A stretch of DNA of 60,036 nucleotides from Ectocarpus siliculosus (taxonomy: Eukaryota > Sar > Phaeophyceae > Ectocarpales > Ectocarpaceae): positions 71,949-131,984 of the forward strand of contig FN648436.1 of the NCBI GenBank assembly GCA_000310025.1, written 5' to 3'. Position numbers and translations under genes: made by a program. The notes below the pieces were generated by a model, which saw only the letters and a list, made by a program, of their open reading frames with translations, made no database searches and was not told the DNA's origin. Below, one piece after another: positions 56,901 through 60,036 of the stretch (position 1 is its first letter; every line of letters starts with the position of its first letter).

Positions 56901-59900
56901 AGCTTCGGCGGTGTCGGCGCAAGACACCCAAGCGGGTCTCCTCCCACAACGGCAGACCTCGGCTCACCTCCGGCCTCAATGTTTGATGCGCCACCACCGC
57001 CGTCGCAGCAGGAAGCGTCCGGAGTGCCGCCGCAGCAGCCCCCCAGAAGCTTCGGCGGTGTCGGCGCAAGACACCAAAGCGGGTCTCCTCCCACAACGGC
57101 AGACCTCGGCTCGCCTCCGGCCTCAATGTTTGATGCCCCTCCGCCGTCGCAGCAGGAAGCGTCCGGAGTGCCGCCGCAGCAGCCACCCGGGAGCTTCGGC
57201 GGTGTCGGCGCAAGACGCCAAAGCGGGTCTCCTCCCACAACGGCAGACCTCGGCTCGCCTCCGGCCTCAATGTTTGATGCGCCACCGCCGGCGACCCAGG
57301 AAGCGTCCGGAGTGCCGCCGCAGAAGCCACCGGGGAGCTTCGGCGGTGTCGGCGCAAGACGCCAAAGCGGATCTCCTCCCACAACGGCTGAACTCGGCTC
57401 ACCTCCGGCCTCGATGTTTGATGCGCCACCACCGCCGTCGCAGCAGGAAGCGTCCGGAGTGCCGCCACAGCAACCGCCCCGGATCTTGGGCGGCGGCGGT
57501 GGCGGCGGGGGCAGTGGCGGCGGCGGCGTAAGACGCCCAAGCACAAGACCGTTCGGCTCCGCCTCGCGCGATATCGGTGACGCTTGGGAAGGTGATTCGT
57601 TTGGTGGCGGCGAAGCGGAGGGCGCGGGGGATTCAAGCGCCGCGGACTTGTTCGGTTCGTCGGCGGCGGCGGTAGTGCCCGAGGAAGACATTTTCGGCGC
57701 GGCAGCAGGGGGCTCCGCGGAACGGGCTGGTGGGGGGTGGCAGGGGGAGCAGCGACAACACGAGTCTGCTGGAATGGAGGCAACGTCGTTTGGGTCCCCG
57801 GCGCAGCAGGGGGACGCGTTTGGAGGGGGGGGCGCATTCGGAGGGAACGGCGAGGAAGACCAGTCGTGGTGGCAGCAAGGCGAGGCCGGAAACGGTGAAA
57901 CGGCAGCAGTTAGTCCGCCGATGGACACGTCTGCTGGCACCGCCCCAACAACCACGCGGGAAGAGGGAGGCTCCGTCGCCGTGGACTCGTTCGAAGGATT
58001 CGGCGGTGCACGCGAGGGGACCCCCGAAGCGTCACCATCTCCCGGCACACCACCGGAAGAAAATAACGAGGAGCCTGGGCAGGCCGATTATTCTTCGCCC
58101 CCGGCTTTCCCGCAGGCAAGCGAAGAGGAGGAGGACCTCGGAGCGCCGCCGGCTGACATGTTCGGGCCTCCGCCAACGGCGGTTGCCCACTTCGCTCAAC
58201 CCGAGGTGAAGGCTCAACAGAAGGGAGGAGGGGCTCCGCCGAATCGGTCTCCGAGGGCCGGCGCTCCTGCGGCGGCGGCGGAAGCGGGGCCGCCGCGGCC
58301 ACAGTCACGGTATGGCGGCGCCAAGATTGACGTGGGGGACCTTGAAGGGGTTGCGGCGGGGGGACCCGCGGCGGGAGTTGGGATCGAAGCGGGCGCGGCT
58401 TCTGGCCCCGGAACGCCGGCGGTAGCCGCGGCGGGTACGTGGGCGGCGAGCCGGGCGGCGTCGCCGGGGTGGGAGAAGCAACCGTCGCCCCCGCTGGAGC
58501 TCGGCGTGTTCGGCGAGCCCGCTCCCGCGGAGGCGTTCACGTCCGAGACGACGGCGGCGGCTGCTACGGCGGCGGCCGATCTGTTCGGCGCCTCTGGTGG
58601 AGTTGATGCCGCCGTCGGAGAGGGGGGACCAGGCGAGGGTGACGCGGGGTACCAAGGGTGGGGAATGTACGCCGCGGATGCTGCCCCCGGGGGGTCGGAC
58701 TTGTGCGCTCCCTCCTCCTCCGCGCCTACGGCGCTGCCGCCGCCCCCGCTCGCTACCGGCGCCCCGCCGTCCCCGCGGTCGTCGTTTGTCGCGAATGACG
58801 GCCACGGAAGCCTGACCATCGCCGCGTTGGCCTCGGCAAGCGTTCCCCCTTCGACACCGCCGAGGCTCTTCGCGACGCGGTCTTCGTCGTGGGCGGCGCA
58901 GGACAAGGCGCAGGCGGAAGGCCACGGCCAAGGTTTCCAGCGAGACCAAGGGGGCGTGTTCGCGAAGAGGGACCACCCGCCGAGCAGTTCCGCTTCGACG
59001 GACGGGCCTGAACCAGCTGCCGAGGACAACGACGACCTTTGCCAGGGAGACAGCGGCTCGATGATGGCGTCGACGCCGCCCCCTCTCGGGGCGGTAGAGG
59101 CGGCGGCGGCGGCGGCGGAGCTGACTCGGTCTCCCGTAACAAGCCCTCGACCCACCTCTCCAGGAAGCCCTGGAGCTGCCTCCCCGGCAGACCGCCACCG
59201 CGGCGGCGGCGGCGGCGGCGCGAAGTCGGCGAGGTACTCGCAAGCCCACCAGCCGCCGTTTTCCACCATCCCGGAAGCGTTGGACGCGCAAGGCCCGCCG
59301 AGCTTGCGCGGCGCCCCGGCGGATCATCGTCCCGAGGGCGGGTCAGCGACCAGCCTCGCGCCGAGCGGCAGCACGCGAAGCGGGAGCAACGAGCCGGCGG
59401 TGGCGGCGACGCCCCCGGAGGGCGGGGGTAGGGTTGGGCCCGGTTCGACCCTAAGCACCCCGTTCGGGGCCTGGAGCAGGGGTTCTGGGACTACCCCCGA
59501 GGTAGGAGAAGGGTTCCCGTCCTCGGAAGATGACGAGGTTCTGGACGAGTCCCCGAACATACTGTCGCCGCCGTCGGCGGTGGCGGCGGCAGCGGCGGTG
59601 GGTAAGGATAACGCTGCGGAGGAGGAGCCTTCGGGATCATCGAAAGCGGAGCCGGCTTCGGTTGCTGTGCCAGCAGGCGTGTCTGTGGAAGGCGCCGGCG
59701 ACGGTGGTGGTGCCCTCAACGCCGCCTTTGCCCTTCCTCCCCCCCTTCTTGGAGGCGTGTCTGTGGAAGGCGGCGATGGCGGTGCACAAAACGCCGCCTT
59801 TGCCCTTCCCCCTCCTCCTGCCGTTGATGTCGCTCCTGTGGCACCCGTTGGTATTACCGGCGCCGTCGGGGATACCGGGTACGGGGGAAAGGAGGGGGAG

Positions 59901-60036
59901 ACCATCTCCGAGGAGGTGTCCCGGGCGGTGGAGGGCAAGGAGGACGAGCAACCTCGCGCCCCCCCCCCGCAGGCGGCAGCGAACGACCCGCGGGCGGCGG
60001 ATTCCGCTGCTTCGGAGGAAGCCGCCCAGAAGGTGG
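53916..60036 (+). CDS. Large Pro/Gly/Ala-rich protein with [DE]-[LIM]-F-G repeats (3' partial)
   Basis: Exon 53916-55055 (380 codons, donor gtgggt) joins in phase 0 to an exon that starts at 55872 after ctaccgcag and stays open to the window end, at least 1,768 residues in total. The chosen start is MDASSLFGGG; the frame is open to an ATG at 53835, but that part looks like an intron tail (pyrimidines, then cag), so the true start may be further upstream. The chain is low complexity with many short motifs of one kind: DDLFGG, EELFGG, QELFGA, SVFGAPP, SMFDAPPP, DMFGPPP, DLFGSS, EDIFGAA and DLFGAS. Eight 48/49-residue repeats lie at 56351-57510. No catalytic domain is visible. The style recalls disordered scaffold regions of COPII Sec16-type or endocytic adaptor proteins, but this is a guess; a conserved domain may lie beyond 60036. 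The opposite strand is also open (779 codons) only because of the repeats. Confidence 0.72.
55135..55465. mobile_element. Inverted-repeat element in the intron of the large repeat protein gene
   Basis: gatcggcgctgcagccag (about 55141) and its reverse complement ctggctgcagcgccgatc (about 55443) anchor arms of about 45-70 bp, around a ~250-bp core. The left arm begins about 80 bp after the splice donor. Confidence 0.6.
56351..57510 (+). repeat. Coding minisatellite, eight 144/147-bp units
   Basis: Unit starts (aagcggg/aagcgga) lie at 56351, 56495, 56642, 56786, 56930, 57077, 57221 and 57365. Spacings are 144 or 147 bp, all multiples of three. Each unit encodes SGSPPTTADLGSPPASMFDA, then PPPAAQEASGVPPQQPPGSF, then GGVGARRE or a variant. 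Longer units carry PPPPSQQ instead of PPPAAQ. A partial, older unit precedes at about 56231. Confidence 0.95.

Noticed and set aside
55709-58048. 779-codon open frame on the minus strand, and a 529-codon one at 56248-57837
   Set aside because: They are antisense readings of the in-frame 144/147-bp repeats. The plus frame continues open on both sides and joins the upstream exon in phase.
1-60036. CRISPR arrays, bacterial operons, Shine-Dalgarno sites
   Set aside because: All real genes are intron-rich nuclear genes. The tandem arrays have no unique equal-length spacers, so none is CRISPR-like.

Overview
The window looks like nuclear DNA of a photosynthetic stramenopile, most likely a brown alga related to Ectocarpus. 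Three things suggest this. Genes have many small exons and GT-AG introns of roughly 0.4-3 kb. Two proteins carry heterokont-type plastid presequences (a signal peptide followed by GFVP or GFVAP). Short repeats and small inverted-repeat elements are dense. The species is inferred; no database search was possible. Exon models were built by eye from splice sites, reading phase and family similarity, and phases agree across every junction listed.

Layout. (1) 339-12618, plus strand: 3' part of a gene for an exocyst Sec6-like protein that ends in a C2 domain. The 5' end lies outside the window. (2) 12619-19165: gene-poor. (3) 19166-27877, minus: complete ten-exon gene for a secreted single-pass membrane protein with seven RCC1-type repeats, a full seven-bladed propeller. 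(4) 27878-33531: gene-poor, with a 25-N assembly gap and poor G-rich sequence. (5) 33532-40714, minus: complete nine-exon importin alpha gene. (6) 42350-46203, minus: plastid peroxiredoxin Q lacking the usual resolving cysteine. (7) 46732-50531, plus: PsbP-family thylakoid lumen protein, transcribed divergently from the peroxiredoxin across 528 bp. (8) 53916 to the window end, plus: a very long Pro/Gly/Ala-rich protein with repeated [DE]-[LIM]-F-G motifs and a coding 144/147-bp minisatellite. It may be a Sec16-like or adaptor-type scaffold and is 3' partial.

The genes do not form one pathway. The clear functional pairing is the divergent peroxiredoxin Q / PsbP pair, both plastid proteins. The Sec6-like gene and perhaps the last gene belong to vesicle traffic, and importin alpha to nuclear import.

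The most unusual structures are these. An intronic array of about twelve copies of an exon-end plus splice-donor segment lies in the Sec6-like gene. The Sec6 homology is joined to a C2 domain. The RCC1 propeller is membrane-anchored. The peroxiredoxin Q has a single cysteine, and one of its introns holds a ~950-bp inverted repeat. Several MITE-like elements have visible terminal inverted repeats.
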